Source: Acidobacteriota bacterium
GTDB taxonomy: Bacteria; Acidobacteriota; Terriglobia; Acidiferrales; UBA7541
Direction: 5' to 3'
DNA length: 64,000 nucleotides
NCBI GenBank assembly: GCA_021832085.1
Contig: JAKBLM010000004.1
Span: 88,540-152,539, forward strand
Positions 18,205 through 27,390 of this stretch are shown here, piece by piece. The translations under genes and the position numbers were made by a program. The notes under the pieces were generated by a model. The model was not told where the DNA came from. It made no database searches and saw nothing but the letters and a program-made list of their open reading frames with translations. Position 1 is the stretch's first letter, and each line of letters starts with the position of its first letter.

Positions 18205-20289
18205 TCATTTGGCGAATGCCGCATTGATGAACTGTACGATTCGCTGGCGCGCGTCGAAGCCGTGCCACGGTTCCGGGCTGGGCATGCCGAAAATTCCCTC
18301 GGCGAGCGGAACGTGGTTCTCCCGCGGATATTCAATCAGATCGACCAGTACGCCCATTTGTCGGAGCGCCCGATACATTTCCTCACTCTGGCCGAGCGGA
18401 TCGGTGGTGTCTGCTTCCCCCTGAAGCAACAGCATCGGCGTCTTGGCATGAGCCGCCCAGGCGAGAGGGCTCTGGCGCCAGGCGGCGGCCGCGTGCTCCC
18501 AGGGCAGCCCGTAGAACCAGCGGTCGTACCAGGAGCCGGATTCGGTGCCGTATTCGCTTTCCTGATCGATCACCGGCGCGCCAGCGATGATGGCCTTGAA
18601 CCGCGCGGTCTTCCCTTCGACGAACCCGGCCATCTCGCCGCCATAACTGTAGCCCATGAGCGCCATGCGCGTGGAATCGATCGGGTCGTGTGCGACGACT
18701 GCGTCGACACCGGTCATGATGTCGCGATAGTCGCCGCCGCCGAGGTCGTTGTGATTGGCGGCGACGAATTTCGCGCCGTAGCCCGTGCTGCCGCGTGGGT
18801 TCGGCTCAAAGACCGCCCATCCATGGCCGAGCAGAAACTCGTTGAACTGCGAATAGTCATCCACCCATGCGCCGGTGGGGCCGCCGTGCACATCGACAAT
18901 GAGCGGAACCTTGTGGCCGGCGTTGGCCTGTGGCGGCAAATACAAAAGGCCTTCCAGGCGGAATCCTTCATTAGTCCAGTGCACGATTTTCGCTTTTACC
19001 GGCGTCCATGCTGCAGGAATAACGGAAGGCGCATGCAGGGCTATGGGTTGATCACCGAGCCGGGCATCGTAATACAGCGTTGTCGGCGTGGTGCTGCCGG
19101 TGCCGAGCCATACCCAACCGGTCTGTTTTGCATTGGTTTCAAGCTGACGGACAACAGTCATGGGGAAATGGAGAACGCGGTGCGTGCGGCCTAGCGCTTC
19201 GAGCATGGTGACGCTCGTACCGATCTGCACGGTTTGCAAGACACCGGTTCGGGTTGCGATGGGCAGGCCATAGCCGAGCGAACCGGAAAAACCGCCAGTG
19301 AGATCGGCGACTTTGGCGCCGGAGAAATGCAGCGCGTAGAGGTCGTCGTAACCTGGCGGGGTGTCCGCAACGGACTGGGCCAGGAAGTAGAAGGCTCTGC
19401 CATCCTCTGACCATGTGCCGCCTTCGACGGTGGCGGGAATCTCCTTGAGCTTTTCAGGATGAGCTGGATGCGACACATCGAGCAGCCACGCGCTATTGGC
19501 TGGGTGAAGCTCAGCCAGATGATTCATCCCCGAGGCGATCGCCACCAGGCGATTCCCCTGTTTACTCCACGCAACCCGCCTGACGTTCGGCGGAACGCCT
19601 GTCGGCGTAAGTTTCCCGTCGGCGGGGTTCAGCAGGTAGAGTCGAGTGCCGTGTGGATTGTGATCGACCCAGACGGCATCGGCTTTTTCTTCAAGTTCTT
19701 CCCTTTCCCCCGGGGTTTCAGGATCGCGGGCGGTGATGGCGATGAATTTCCCGTTCGGCGAAACGGAATAGTAGGCCACATCAATTTCCAGAGGCGCGGC
19801 TTTTTCGGTGGTGGGATTTTTGACTGGCGGTATGACGTCCGGAGCTTTGGATTCATCCACCCGAGGCAGCACTTTGAGATCGTACGGACGTCCTTCCCCG
19901 CCATCCATGGGCAGGCGGAAGAGCTGTGTGTGCTTGCCGCGATGCGCGAGGAAGAGCACGCTGCCGCCGTCGGGCATCCAGGAGGCGTCGTACTCGCCGC
20001 GCAGGTCTGCAGAGGAATCCTTCACGGGAGTAAAGGTAAGCTGGCGTGCAGTGTTCTGCTGGATATTGATCAGCCAGAGGTGCTCTTTCCCTCCCTTCGC
20101 AGTGGAATCGGCTACCTCGAGCAGGACGTCTTTCCCGTTTGGCGACAGCTGCGGGCCGGAGAGCGATCGCACAAGACGGAGATCTTCGTTAGAGGGGAAG
20201 CCTGGCTTCTGAGCGCGAGCCGAAACCGTGACGAGAAAACAAGCGCCCGCCAGTGCACACAGCGCGGGACAACAGGTAAGATTTCGCAT
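18205..20289 (-). CDS. S9 family prolyl oligopeptidase-like serine peptidase, secreted
   Basis: Exported serine peptidase (acylaminoacyl-peptidase/DPP-like) with an N-terminal beta-propeller and a C-terminal alpha/beta hydrolase domain. From ATG 20289 it is 694 residues with a signal peptide (CALAGACFLVTVSARAQ). The nucleophile Ser lies in GYSYGGEMAG, the acid Asp in LQGEADTTDP and the His in YPRENHVPLAEG, so the triad is complete. DVHGGPTGAWVDDYSQF is the usual oxyanion-region motif. An in-frame extension to 20436 exists but would bury the signal peptide. It is transcribed away from the molybdenum hydroxylase genes; no functional link to them is evident. Confidence 0.88.
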   Translation of the reverse strand: MRNLTCCPALCALAGACFLVTVSARAQKPGFPSNEDLRLVRSLSGPQLSPNGKDVLLEVADSTAKGGKEHLWLINIQQNTARQLTFTPVKDSSADLRGEYDASWMPDGGSVLFLAHRGKHTQLFRLPMDGGEGRPYDLKVLPRVDESKAPDVIPPVKNPTTEKAAPLEIDVAYYSVSPNGKFIAITARDPETPGEREELEEKADAVWVDHNPHGTRLYLLNPADGKLTPTGVPPNVRRVAWSKQGNRLVAIASGMNHLAELHPANSAWLLDVSHPAHPEKLKEIPATVEGGTWSEDGRAFYFLAQSVADTPPGYDDLYALHFSGAKVADLTGGFSGSLGYGLPIATRTGVLQTVQIGTSVTMLEALGRTHRVLHFPMTVVRQLETNAKQTGWVWLGTGSTTPTTLYYDARLGDQPIALHAPSVIPAAWTPVKAKIVHWTNEGFRLEGLLYLPPQANAGHKVPLIVDVHGGPTGAWVDDYSQFNEFLLGHGWAVFEPNPRGSTGYGAKFVAANHNDLGGGDYRDIMTGVDAVVAHDPIDSTRMALMGYSYGGEMAGFVEGKTARFKAIIAGAPVIDQESEYGTESGSWYDRWFYGLPWEHAAAAWRQSPLAWAAHAKTPMLLLQGEADTTDPLGQSEEMYRALRQMGVLVDLIEYPRENHVPLAEGIFGMPSPEPWHGFDARQRIVQFINAAFAK

Positions 20290-20630
20290 TGCCGCATCAT
20301 ACGCCACCGCCGGCGGGAAACGTAACGGGTTTTCCATAAGCGAAAAGCAGGATCTCGGCTCTTCGCCGGCTGCCTGCGCGTAAGGCCCGCCTGACTGTTT
20401 CGCTTTGGGCGGCATGCCGATCAACCCGCGCAGCAACCCATGGCCCCTGAAGCGCTCGATCTGCCTTCACGAAATTCACGGGAGGGTTCTGCCTGTTGTG
20501 AAGGCTTTTGACCATGGATGTGACTGCCCGTCAGGCGGCGGTTGGGGATTGACACACTTGAGAGGCTGGGTAAATCATGCAAAAGATTGTTTGGCGTGAG
20601 TTGGATGCGAAACGTTGGAGGGAGGGCATT
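20290..20630. other. Divergent intergenic region (S9 peptidase / molybdenum hydroxylase)
   Basis: About 340 bases without a supportable gene. It contains a TTGACA candidate promoter at 20549 for the rightward genes and GGAGGGAGG just before ATG 20631. Confidence 0.4.
20549..20578 (+). promoter_or_regulatory. Candidate sigma-70-type promoter for the molybdenum hydroxylase genes
   Basis: A perfect TTGACA (20549-20554), 18-base spacer and AATCAT (4 of 6 to TATAAT) lie about 50 bases before the start codon. The -10 is weak, so this is tentative. Confidence 0.3.
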
Positions 20631-21158
20631 ATGGCAATTCGGTTTACCTTAAACGGAAAGCCCCATGTGGTGGACGTGAATCCCGACATGCCGCTTCTGT
20701 GGGTGATCCGCGATACGCTGAACATGACTGGCACGAAATTCGGTTGCGGCGAGGCACTATGCGGCGCCTGCACCGTCCATATCAACGGCGAAGCGAGACG
20801 TTCCTGCATCACTCCGGTTTCCAGCGTCGAGGGCAAGGCAATTACCACGATTGAGGGGCTTTCGCCCGATCACAACCATCCGGTGCAGCGGGCTTGGGTG
20901 GAGATCGATGTTCCCCAGTGTGGGTACTGCCAGTCGGGACAGATTATGTCCGCTGCCGCCCTGCTGGCCAGGAACCCACACCCGACCGATGTCGAAATTG
21001 AGGATGCGATGGCCGGCAACATCTGCCGCTGCGGCACCTACCAGCAGATAAAAGCGGCAATTCTCCGCGCCGCCTCGATGCAGCGTGAGACAGCCCCATC
21101 AACGAGTGGCGAGTTCGATCACCTGCAGCCAGGAGTTCTCGCAGGAGGTGCGGAATGA
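20631..21158 (+). CDS. [2Fe-2S] small subunit of a xanthine dehydrogenase-family aldehyde/N-heterocycle oxidoreductase
   Basis: Electron-transfer subunit of the IorA/CoxS type, 175 residues from ATG 20631 (GGAGGGAGG upstream). Two 2Fe-2S clusters are bound by [15 protein letters not shown] (plant-ferredoxin fold, N-terminal) and [10 protein letters not shown] plus NICRCGTY (C-terminal helical domain). The gene overlaps the large-subunit gene by four bases (ATGA), so the two are translationally coupled and form one enzyme. An in-frame extension back to 20577 lacks a ribosome site. The substrate is unknown; isoquinoline 1-oxidoreductase is simply the best-known relative. Confidence 0.9.
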   Translation: MAIRFTLNGKPHVVDVNPDMPLLWVIRDTLNMTGTKFGCGEALCGACTVHINGEARRSCITPVSSVEGKAITTIEGLSPDHNHPVQRAWVEIDVPQCGYCQSGQIMSAAALLARNPHPTDVEIEDAMAGNICRCGTYQQIKAAILRAASMQRETAPSTSGEFDHLQPGVLAGGAE

Positions 21159-23305
21159 GCGTCATCAGCACCAAAATCGATCGCCGTAGGTTCCTCAAGA
21201 CCAGCCTGGCCGGAGCTACCGGCCTGATCGTCGGCTTCTACCTTCCGGGCCGCCACGAAGTTCTCGACGCCAAAGCCGATCCGGCGATCGCCGAACTCAA
21301 CGCTTTTATACACATCAGCCCGGGAAACCGGATCACCATTCTGGTGAGCAAGTCGGAAATGGGCCAGGGGGTTTCCACTTCACTCCCGATGCTCGTTGCC
21401 GAAGAGCTTGAATGCGATTGGAGAACAATCCACTTCGAATTTGCTCCGGCCGCTCCGGCCTACTTCGATCCGGCGTTTCACAGGCAACTCACCGGCGGCA
21501 GCACCAGCATTCATGACTGTTGGGAACCTTTGCGCGAGGCGGGCGCCACGGCTCGCGAGATGCTCATCGCCGCAGCGGCCCAAAAATGGGGAGTCAATGC
21601 ACGGGACTGCCATGCGGAACACGGCGAGGTAGTCCATCCTGGCACAAGGCAGAGGGCCTCCTACGGCAGTCTGGCAGAAGCCGCGGCGAAGATTCCTCCT
21701 CCAGCCAGCGTCAAGCTGAAGAACTACACTGAGTTCACGATTATCGGCAAGCCGTTCAAGCGACTCGATGTGCAGGAAAAAGTGGATGGTCGTGCCCGAT
21801 TCGGGATCGACGTCCGCCGGTCCGGCATGTACCACGCCGTGGTCTTGCGCTGCCCCGTATTTGGAGGCAAAGTCGCCAGCTTCGACGCCACCAAAGCGAA
21901 GGCCGTTCGCGGGGTGAAAGAAGTCTTCGAGATTTCAAGCGGCATCGCTGTTGTTGCCGACAACACCTGGAATGCCATGGAGGGCCGCCGCGCTCTCGAA
22001 GTGAAATGGGACGAAGGCTCGAGTGCGGATGTCACGAGCGACTCCATCTTCGAGCAATTCTCCAAGGCGCTCGAAAAGCCCGGGGTACCGGCTAAAAAAG
22101 TGGGAGATGCAGCTTCGGCTCTGTCGACCGCGGCGACCAAGGTGGAAGCAGAGTACCGCGCTCCTTACGAAGCTCACGCCGCCATGGAGCCGATGAACTG
22201 CACTGCGGACATTCGCGAGGACGGCGCCGAGCTCTGGGTTCCCACGCAAGCCCAGACCTCGTCGCAGCAGGTTGCCGCCAAGATCGCCGGCGTCAAGCCC
22301 GAGCAGGTCACAGTGCATACTACTTTCCTCGGCGGTGGCTTCGGCCGACGAAGTGAAACCGATTTCGTGGCCGAGGCCTGTGAAATTTCAAAAGCGATGA
22401 AGGCTCCCGTGCAAGTCACCTGGTCACGGGATGACGATACCCGGCACGACTTCTATCGCCCCGCGTCCCTGGCTCGTTTCTCCGCTGGCCTCGATGCCGA
22501 GGGCAATCCCACCTCTTTCGCCGCCCATGTTGCCTGTGATTCCGTTCTCAGATGGGTCTTCGGCTCGGTGAGGAACGGAATGGACGGAACCAGCGTCGAT
22601 GCGCTTGCCAACAGTCCTTACGATTTCCCGAATATCCTCGTTGACTACCAACTTATTCCCGGCCCGATTCCGCTGGGCTTCTGGCGTTCGGTGGGATGCT
22701 CGCAAAACGGCTTTTTTCGCGAGTGCTTCATTGACGAACTTGCCGTGAAGGCCGGCAAGGACCCGTACGAATTCCGCCGCGGCTTGCTAGCGCATTCGCC
22801 GCACAATCTCGGTGTCCTGGATCTCGTTGCCGAAAAAGCCGGGTGGAGCAAACCCTTGCCGCATGGCCGCTATCGCGGCATCGCTGTCGTCGAGGCGTTT
22901 CATACCTACGTCGCGGAAGTTGTGGAAATATCACTAGACAAACGCAAGAACGTAAGAGTTCACCGCGTCGTCGTCGCCGTCGATCTTGGTCAGCCCGTAA
23001 ATCCCGCAATCATCGAGCAACAAGTCTGCAGCGGCGTCGTTTACGGCCTGTCGCAGACACTCAAGGGCGAAATTACCATCGATAAGGGCCGCGTCGTGCA
23101 GGGAAACTTTGACACATTCAAAGTCCTGCGCATGAACGAAATGCCCCAAATCGAGGTGCATATCGCCGACAGCCATAGAACTCCGCCGACCGGAATGGGA
23201 GAGCCGGGCGTACCGCCGATCGCCCCGGCGGTATTCAACGCCATCTACGCGGCCACGGGCAAACGCCTCCGTAAGATTCCCTACCGCCCTGAGGATCTCG
23301 CATAG
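21155..23305 (+). CDS. Molybdopterin-binding large subunit, isoquinoline 1-oxidoreductase beta-like
   Basis: Catalytic subunit of a molybdenum hydroxylase, 716 residues. The N-terminus carries a twin-arginine signal ([18 protein letters not shown]), so the folded cofactor-loaded complex is probably exported to the periplasm with the small subunit. Family motifs include [16 protein letters not shown] and [17 protein letters not shown], the latter containing the active-site Glu. There is no FAD subunit, typical of the Ior group, and no cytochrome c subunit or maturation (XdhC-like) gene next to it, so the electron acceptor must be encoded elsewhere. The operon ends in a good terminator. Confidence 0.9.
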   Translation: MSVISTKIDRRRFLKTSLAGATGLIVGFYLPGRHEVLDAKADPAIAELNAFIHISPGNRITILVSKSEMGQGVSTSLPMLVAEELECDWRTIHFEFAPAAPAYFDPAFHRQLTGGSTSIHDCWEPLREAGATAREMLIAAAAQKWGVNARDCHAEHGEVVHPGTRQRASYGSLAEAAAKIPPPASVKLKNYTEFTIIGKPFKRLDVQEKVDGRARFGIDVRRSGMYHAVVLRCPVFGGKVASFDATKAKAVRGVKEVFEISSGIAVVADNTWNAMEGRRALEVKWDEGSSADVTSDSIFEQFSKALEKPGVPAKKVGDAASALSTAATKVEAEYRAPYEAHAAMEPMNCTADIREDGAELWVPTQAQTSSQQVAAKIAGVKPEQVTVHTTFLGGGFGRRSETDFVAEACEISKAMKAPVQVTWSRDDDTRHDFYRPASLARFSAGLDAEGNPTSFAAHVACDSVLRWVFGSVRNGMDGTSVDALANSPYDFPNILVDYQLIPGPIPLGFWRSVGCSQNGFFRECFIDELAVKAGKDPYEFRRGLLAHSPHNLGVLDLVAEKAGWSKPLPHGRYRGIAVVEAFHTYVAEVVEISLDKRKNVRVHRVVVAVDLGQPVNPAIIEQQVCSGVVYGLSQTLKGEITIDKGRVVQGNFDTFKVLRMNEMPQIEVHIADSHRTPPTGMGEPGVPPIAPAVFNAIYAATGKRLRKIPYRPEDLA

Positions 23306-23332
23306 TCCGGCTCACTTGGCGTGTCAAATCTC

Positions 23333-23368
23333 AATCCCCGCCATTTCGTTCACGGAATGGCGGGGATT
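23333..23368. terminator. Rho-independent terminator
   Basis: A perfect 13-bp stem (AATCCCCGCCATT with AATGGCGGGGATT) around a 10-base loop, followed by TCCTTTC, 28 bases after the large-subunit stop. Confidence 0.75.
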
Positions 23369-23443
23369 TCCTTTCGGGTTGAAATTCGGTCTCAGTTGAA
23401 AGCGGAGTGGCCGTGTAAATGACAGAGTGAGTGAGATTTGGTT

Positions 23444-23706
23444 TGGCCCCTGGTAGGCTTCGAACCCACAGCGTTCCGGTTTACAGCCAGGAAGGTCATC
23501 TAACCAAAGCTTGCCGGAGTCGGTTCTAAGCGAAAGGAATTCAGTAACTCGGCACAAAGAGGAACAAGCTAATTTCCTTTTCTCTTTTCGCACTTTCCGC
23601 GCGTTTTGCAGCCATTTGCCACGAGTAGCGTGACATTCCAATCACGGCAAATATTGGGCGGTTGGAACGCTCGTTCTGAATTGCTTGAGCGCGCGGAAGT
23701 GCGTAA
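23444..23706 (+). repeat. Direct repeat copy A with tRNA 3'-end-like segment
   Basis: About 260 bases that align with 56560-56810 in the same orientation. The best block is 38 bases with one mismatch (23600-23637 against 56707-56744, core gcagccatttgccacgag). Another is 17 identical bases (ttcgaacccacagcgtt, 23459-23475). Read on the minus strand, the left end resembles an anticodon arm (loop CTGTAAA), T-arm (GTGGG-TTCGAAG-CCTAC) and 3' end AGGGGCCA of a tRNA, but there is no matching 5' acceptor strand, so it is not a working tRNA. Such remnants are typical of integrase attachment sites, but no integrase gene is adjacent. Confidence 0.6.
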
Positions 23707-23835
23707 TTTTCCTCAGTCACAGGGGAATCGCATCGCGACGCTCCCACGGAAGCAACGCAAGACAACATGACCTCATCGCACCGAAAAGGGGTATGGCCGG
23801 AAGTGCCAAAAGCGCAAACCACGAGGAGGGGAACC

Positions 23836-24171
23836 ATGAACATGCATCGCTACTTTGCAACATCGGTGGTTGCTTCGCTGGTCTTGGGTATGGTCTTCGT
23901 CGCAGGACCGTTGTTTGCCCAAAACCGGCCAGCCAACACGGCGTCGCACGCGAACGCGGCGCCGCTAACGCGCAAGGCACAGCAGCAAACGTTCACGGGA
24001 ACAATCGTCAAATCCGGAGGGTCGTACGTGCTCGAAGTGGCGGGAACCGCTTACCAGCTGAGCGACCAGACCGACGCCGCCAAATACGTCGGCAAGCAGG
24101 TGAAGGTGACTGGGGTACTCAATGCCAGCACCGACACCATCCGTGTCTCGAACATCCAACCTGCGATGTAA
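23836..24171 (+). CDS. Small secreted DUF5818-like protein
   Basis: A 111-residue protein from ATG 23836 (GAGGAGGGG upstream) with a signal peptide (VVASLVLGMVFVAGPLFAQ). The mature part resembles small OB-fold-like proteins frequent in Acidobacteriota (TFTGTIVKSGGSYVLEVAG, YQLSDQTDAAKYVGKQVKV, LNASTDTIRVSNI). A paralogue at 58638-58985 shares the YQLxxQ...VKVxGxxNAS..I.V..I pattern. Function unknown. It sits alone between repeat copy A and the exopolysaccharide leader region. Confidence 0.72.
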   Translation: MNMHRYFATSVVASLVLGMVFVAGPLFAQNRPANTASHANAAPLTRKAQQQTFTGTIVKSGGSYVLEVAGTAYQLSDQTDAAKYVGKQVKVTGVLNASTDTIRVSNIQPAM

Positions 24172-24615
24172 ACGCGAGTCGGGCCGGCTGATCAGCATCA
24201 TCACCGGCACCGTTTCGCACCCGTTGCGATGGAAGGAATGCGGGAACTGAGTTTCGCGATACGCACGGTTTCCCGCCTCTCATCGCAGCCGCCACTTGTT
24301 TACAAACATGCTGTCGGGGCGAAACCGTCTCGCGCCGGGGAATGCGGCGGAGTAAGGCGTCGAGGCGGTTTCGCCCCTCATATGAGCACCCGGTCGGGAA
24401 GACCGGACTTTGCATTCCGGGGCGAAGTGTCGCTACGGCAGGTTGATGCCACCTTGCCGGACACGGAATAGTGTTCCCCTGGGATAAGCATGCAGGTGCT
24501 CAACACTCTACCGACTTTTGACAACTTGCCGCCGGCCAAGAAGGCCGTACGGCAACCAAATCCAGAGGGTAAGGAAGCAGTGGCCACGCTGCCCGACATA
24601 TAACCTTTTGGTGAA

Positions 24616-24645
24616 TTGACAAGGCGCCGGGCTTGCAGTGATAGT
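24616..24645 (+). promoter_or_regulatory. Candidate promoter of the exopolysaccharide cluster
   Basis: Perfect TTGACA (24616-24621), 18-base spacer, GATAGT (4 of 6 to TATAAT). Transcription would start near 24652 and give a leader of about 360 bases including the 24675 hairpin. Confidence 0.4.
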
Positions 24646-24674
24646 CGGGCTTTAACAAGCGGGCGCGACGTAGA

Positions 24675-24709
24675 GGGATGCGTGGGAGTTCACGGCTCCC
24701 ACGCATCCC
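24675..24709. repeat. Perfect 14-bp inverted repeat in the leader
   Basis: GGGATGCGTGGGAG and CTCCCACGCATCCC separated by TTCACGG. It forms a very stable RNA hairpin or a large protein-binding palindrome 300 bases before the first exopolysaccharide gene. No U-tract follows, so it is not a standard terminator. Confidence 0.6.
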
Positions 24710-25010
24710 AGGCCATAACGCACTTTACACGCACACGGAGAGTCCGCCATGGCTGAGATGAAGCCTATCAAAACGTTGTTTTCCCAACAAGGCTGTTTCC
24801 TGCGCGCTCTCTGCCTGCAGAAGCACTCGCTTTTGCCAGATTCGGTCAGAAACAATTCCGGTTCATTCACTCACTTATGCGCCATAAAGCGACTGCCGCA
24901 AGGGGGAAAACACCCGAACACAACCCTGCGGCAATGCGAAACAGACAGGCGCTCGCTTCCTTCTTTGGCTTTCTGAGGGATCGGAAGCGCGTTTTTTCCG
25001 AGGAATAGCA

Positions 25011-25760
25011 ATGAGGATCACACGATTTGCAGGGATAGGTTTCGTTTTACTTCTGGCTGCGACGAGCCTTTGGGCGGCTCCCCAAAAGAAAGGTTCACCT
25101 CATCCGCCTGATCCCATCGCGAAAATCGTGGCGTCGGGAGTGAACAAGATCAATATCAAACAAATTCAGGGCCAGCCCAGACTTTCCCAGCGCGATCCGC
25201 GTTATCAGTTGAATGTCGGTGATGTACTGGCAATCCAGTTTCCGTTCACACCGAAATTCAACCAGAAGGTCACGGTCCAGCCGGACGGTTTCGTCAGTCT
25301 GAAAGACGTCGGGGACATTCATGTCGAAGGAGACACTCTTCCGCAGCTTCGGAAAACACTCTACACGGATTACTCGAAGACCCTGCGGAAGCCTGAGATT
25401 TCCGTGACGCTGAAGAAGTTCGAAAAGCCGTTTTTCGTGGCCCTCGGACAGGTGACGCACCCGGGCAAGTACGACCTACGCGGAGGGATAACTGTCGCCG
25501 CGGGAGTCAGCATGGCCGGAGGATTCACGCGAGAGGCGAAGGACTCTCAAGTTCTGTTGTTTCACCGTGTGTCTGAAAACTGGGTATCCGTGACAAAGGT
25601 GAACTTGAAGAGGATGTTGAGCGCGAGAAACCTTGCCGAAGACCCGGAACTCCACCCGGGTGACATGATTTACGTTCCGTCCAGCATACTTTCGAAAATT
25701 AGTCGGTTCATTCCTTTCCCGACTTTGGGTTACTCGCTCTACCGCACACCGGTTCCCTGA
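25011..25760 (+). CDS. Polysaccharide export protein (Wza-like, short form)
   Basis: Exports polysaccharide across the periplasm and outer membrane. The 249-residue product has a signal peptide (FVLLLAATSLWAA), a Poly_export domain (YQLNVGDVLAIQFPF, VQPDGFVSLKDVG) and an SLBB domain (FFVALGQVTHPGKYDLRGG). There is no lipobox cysteine at the signal cleavage site, and the protein is shorter than Wza of E. coli, which has an extra C-terminal helix forming the outer-membrane pore. It therefore belongs to the short subgroup that needs another outer-membrane partner. First gene of the cluster; the next starts 13 bases after its stop. Confidence 0.88.
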   Translation: MRITRFAGIGFVLLLAATSLWAAPQKKGSPHPPDPIAKIVASGVNKINIKQIQGQPRLSQRDPRYQLNVGDVLAIQFPFTPKFNQKVTVQPDGFVSLKDVGDIHVEGDTLPQLRKTLYTDYSKTLRKPEISVTLKKFEKPFFVALGQVTHPGKYDLRGGITVAAGVSMAGGFTREAKDSQVLLFHRVSENWVSVTKVNLKRMLSARNLAEDPELHPGDMIYVPSSILSKISRFIPFPTLGYSLYRTPVP

Positions 25761-25773
25761 GAGGAGACGCGCC

Positions 25774-27381
25774 ATGGAAAGCCGCGATATTGTCGTCTAT
25801 GATCCGGTTCGACGCATTCCGGCCAGTCCGCGAGAAGTGCTGCAGATCCTCTTCCGCCATCGCCGGCTCATACTGGTTTCGTTCTTTGCCGTTCTGGCAG
25901 GGGCGGTAATCACGATTGCTCTTTTCGGAATCAAGTACAGAGCCCACACAACAATTCTCGTAAGAAGCGATAGAAGCGACGAAATGATTTCCGCCGGCCG
26001 CGAACAACCGCACCCCCCCGGGAGCGACCTGACGCGCAAACGCCAGATCAATACCGAGGTGGCGCTGCTCAAGAGCCGGGATTTGCTCGAGAAAGTAGTT
26101 CGGCAATCGAATCTGTTTCTTCATTCCCACCACTCGTGGGGCCGACGACTAGAGGTCTGGGACACGTCGAACAGCGGGATGGCCAAGGCAGTACGGGCAT
26201 TGAGGGCCAAGTTGACAGTAGCGCCTATCCCCGACTCCAATCTGATCGGAGTCTCCTACACTTCGCGTAATCCGGAACAGGCTGTCACCATACTGAGAAA
26301 TTTGGATAAGTATTACATCGCCAAACACATCGCCGTGAACCGTCCTCCTGATGTGGTTCACTTTTTTGCGCAGCAGACCAAGCATTACCAAGGAAAGCTC
26401 GTCGATGCGGAGAAGCGGCTGGCACGTTTCGACGTGGCAAAAGACGCCGCGGCGCCCGACTTGGAAAGAAAAATTGTATTGAAAAAGAGAAGCGAGTTCG
26501 AAGCCGGACTTCGGAGTGCCCAGGTGCAAATCGCGCAAACCCAACAACTCGACCGTGCACTCGAAGCCGAGCTTTCTGACACGCCGCCTCGACTGTCCAC
26601 GCAGCAAACGCTCTCCGAGAATGGCCAGTTGTTGGCGGATTTGAAATCGACGTTGCAAAACCTGGAAGACCAACGCACGGTGTTGTTGGCCAATTATCAG
26701 CCGACTTATCGTCCGGTCCGCAACGTCGAAAAACAGATCGCGCAAGTCAAAGCAGCGATTACCAAGGCGGAAAGCAGGCCGCTGGAGCGGAAAACCACCG
26801 ACCGGAACCCAACCTACGAAATGCTGCAATCCGAACTGGCAAAGAGCCGAGCTAGCCTATTTGGTTTGCGCCAGAGGGTTGCCGCCATCGCCCCGGTTGT
26901 GCAAACATACGAAAAAGCCGCGCTGGTTTCCGACGTCCAAGACATTCAGCGGAAGAATCTCGTCCGGTCAGTCACGGTCGATCAGCAAAACTACCTCTTG
27001 TATCTGAAGAAGCTGGAACAGGCCAGGATTTCGCAAGCCCTGGATAAACAGCAGATCCTGAATGTGGCCGTGGCGGAGGCGCCAACCGTCCCCGCGCTTC
27101 CTACGACGTCACCGATATTACTGTTGGCCGCCAGCATCATTCTGGCAGGGATTCTAAGCGTGGGTGTTGCCTTCCTGGCGGACTATTTCGACTCCACTTT
27201 CCGGACACCCGATGAGGTTGCCAGGTATCTGGAACTTCCGGTCTTGGCGGCCCTCCCGATGACCGGCGGTCCGGCGCGGTTCGCACTACAGGCAGATGGT
27301 GACAGCTATCCATTCGTGTCGTCCGAATCGGGCCACGGCCGAAGCCGATTGCTCTTCTGGCGCCAGCGAAACGGAGATTAG
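25774..27381 (+). CDS. Wzz/GumC-type polysaccharide co-polymerase
   Basis: Inner-membrane chain-length determinant of 535 residues. Two transmembrane helices bracket a large periplasmic coiled-coil region: about residues 35-55 (LILVSFFAVLAGAVITIALF) and about 450-472 (LLLAASIILAGILSVGVAFL). The periplasmic part includes long helices rich in Gln/Lys/Glu. Unlike Wzc there is no fused kinase domain; a CpsD-like protein is encoded separately two genes downstream. The product ends with a short cytosolic tail. GAGGAGA precedes the ATG. Together with the export protein and the ExeA-type ATPase it forms the standard front of an acidobacterial exopolysaccharide operon. Confidence 0.88.
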   Translation: MESRDIVVYDPVRRIPASPREVLQILFRHRRLILVSFFAVLAGAVITIALFGIKYRAHTTILVRSDRSDEMISAGREQPHPPGSDLTRKRQINTEVALLKSRDLLEKVVRQSNLFLHSHHSWGRRLEVWDTSNSGMAKAVRALRAKLTVAPIPDSNLIGVSYTSRNPEQAVTILRNLDKYYIAKHIAVNRPPDVVHFFAQQTKHYQGKLVDAEKRLARFDVAKDAAAPDLERKIVLKKRSEFEAGLRSAQVQIAQTQQLDRALEAELSDTPPRLSTQQTLSENGQLLADLKSTLQNLEDQRTVLLANYQPTYRPVRNVEKQIAQVKAAITKAESRPLERKTTDRNPTYEMLQSELAKSRASLFGLRQRVAAIAPVVQTYEKAALVSDVQDIQRKNLVRSVTVDQQNYLLYLKKLEQARISQALDKQQILNVAVAEAPTVPALPTTSPILLLAASIILAGILSVGVAFLADYFDSTFRTPDEVARYLELPVLAALPMTGGPARFALQADGDSYPFVSSESGHGRSRLLFWRQRNGD

Positions 27382-27390
27382 GAGCTGCCC

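Larger units (their letters stand above)
24172..25010. other. Long hairpin-rich leader/intergenic region before the exopolysaccharide cluster
   Basis: About 840 bases with no convincing gene (a 75-codon frame at 24749 has no family resemblance). It holds four stable inverted repeats: 24316-24377 (17-bp arms with one mismatch, starting GGGGCGAAACCG), 24390-24406 (CCGGTC/GACCGG), 24526-24555 (TTGCCG-CGGCC around AAGAA) and 24675-24709 (perfect 14-bp arms). None has a strong T-tract. A TTGACA promoter candidate lies at 24616. The region may be a regulated leader for the cluster, possibly acted on by its own NusG-like antiterminator; that link is inference. Confidence 0.5.

Noticed and set aside
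23444..23530. Functional tRNA gene on the minus strand
   Set aside because: The T-arm and an anticodon-like loop are present, but no 5' acceptor strand pairs with the 3' end; treated as a remnant.
24749..24976. 75-codon open frame in the leader region
   Set aside because: No ribosome site, no family resemblance, unusual composition.
24172..25010. Cyclic-di-GMP riboswitch in the exopolysaccharide leader
   Set aside because: No match to the conserved GEMM core could be found by eye, despite several hairpins.
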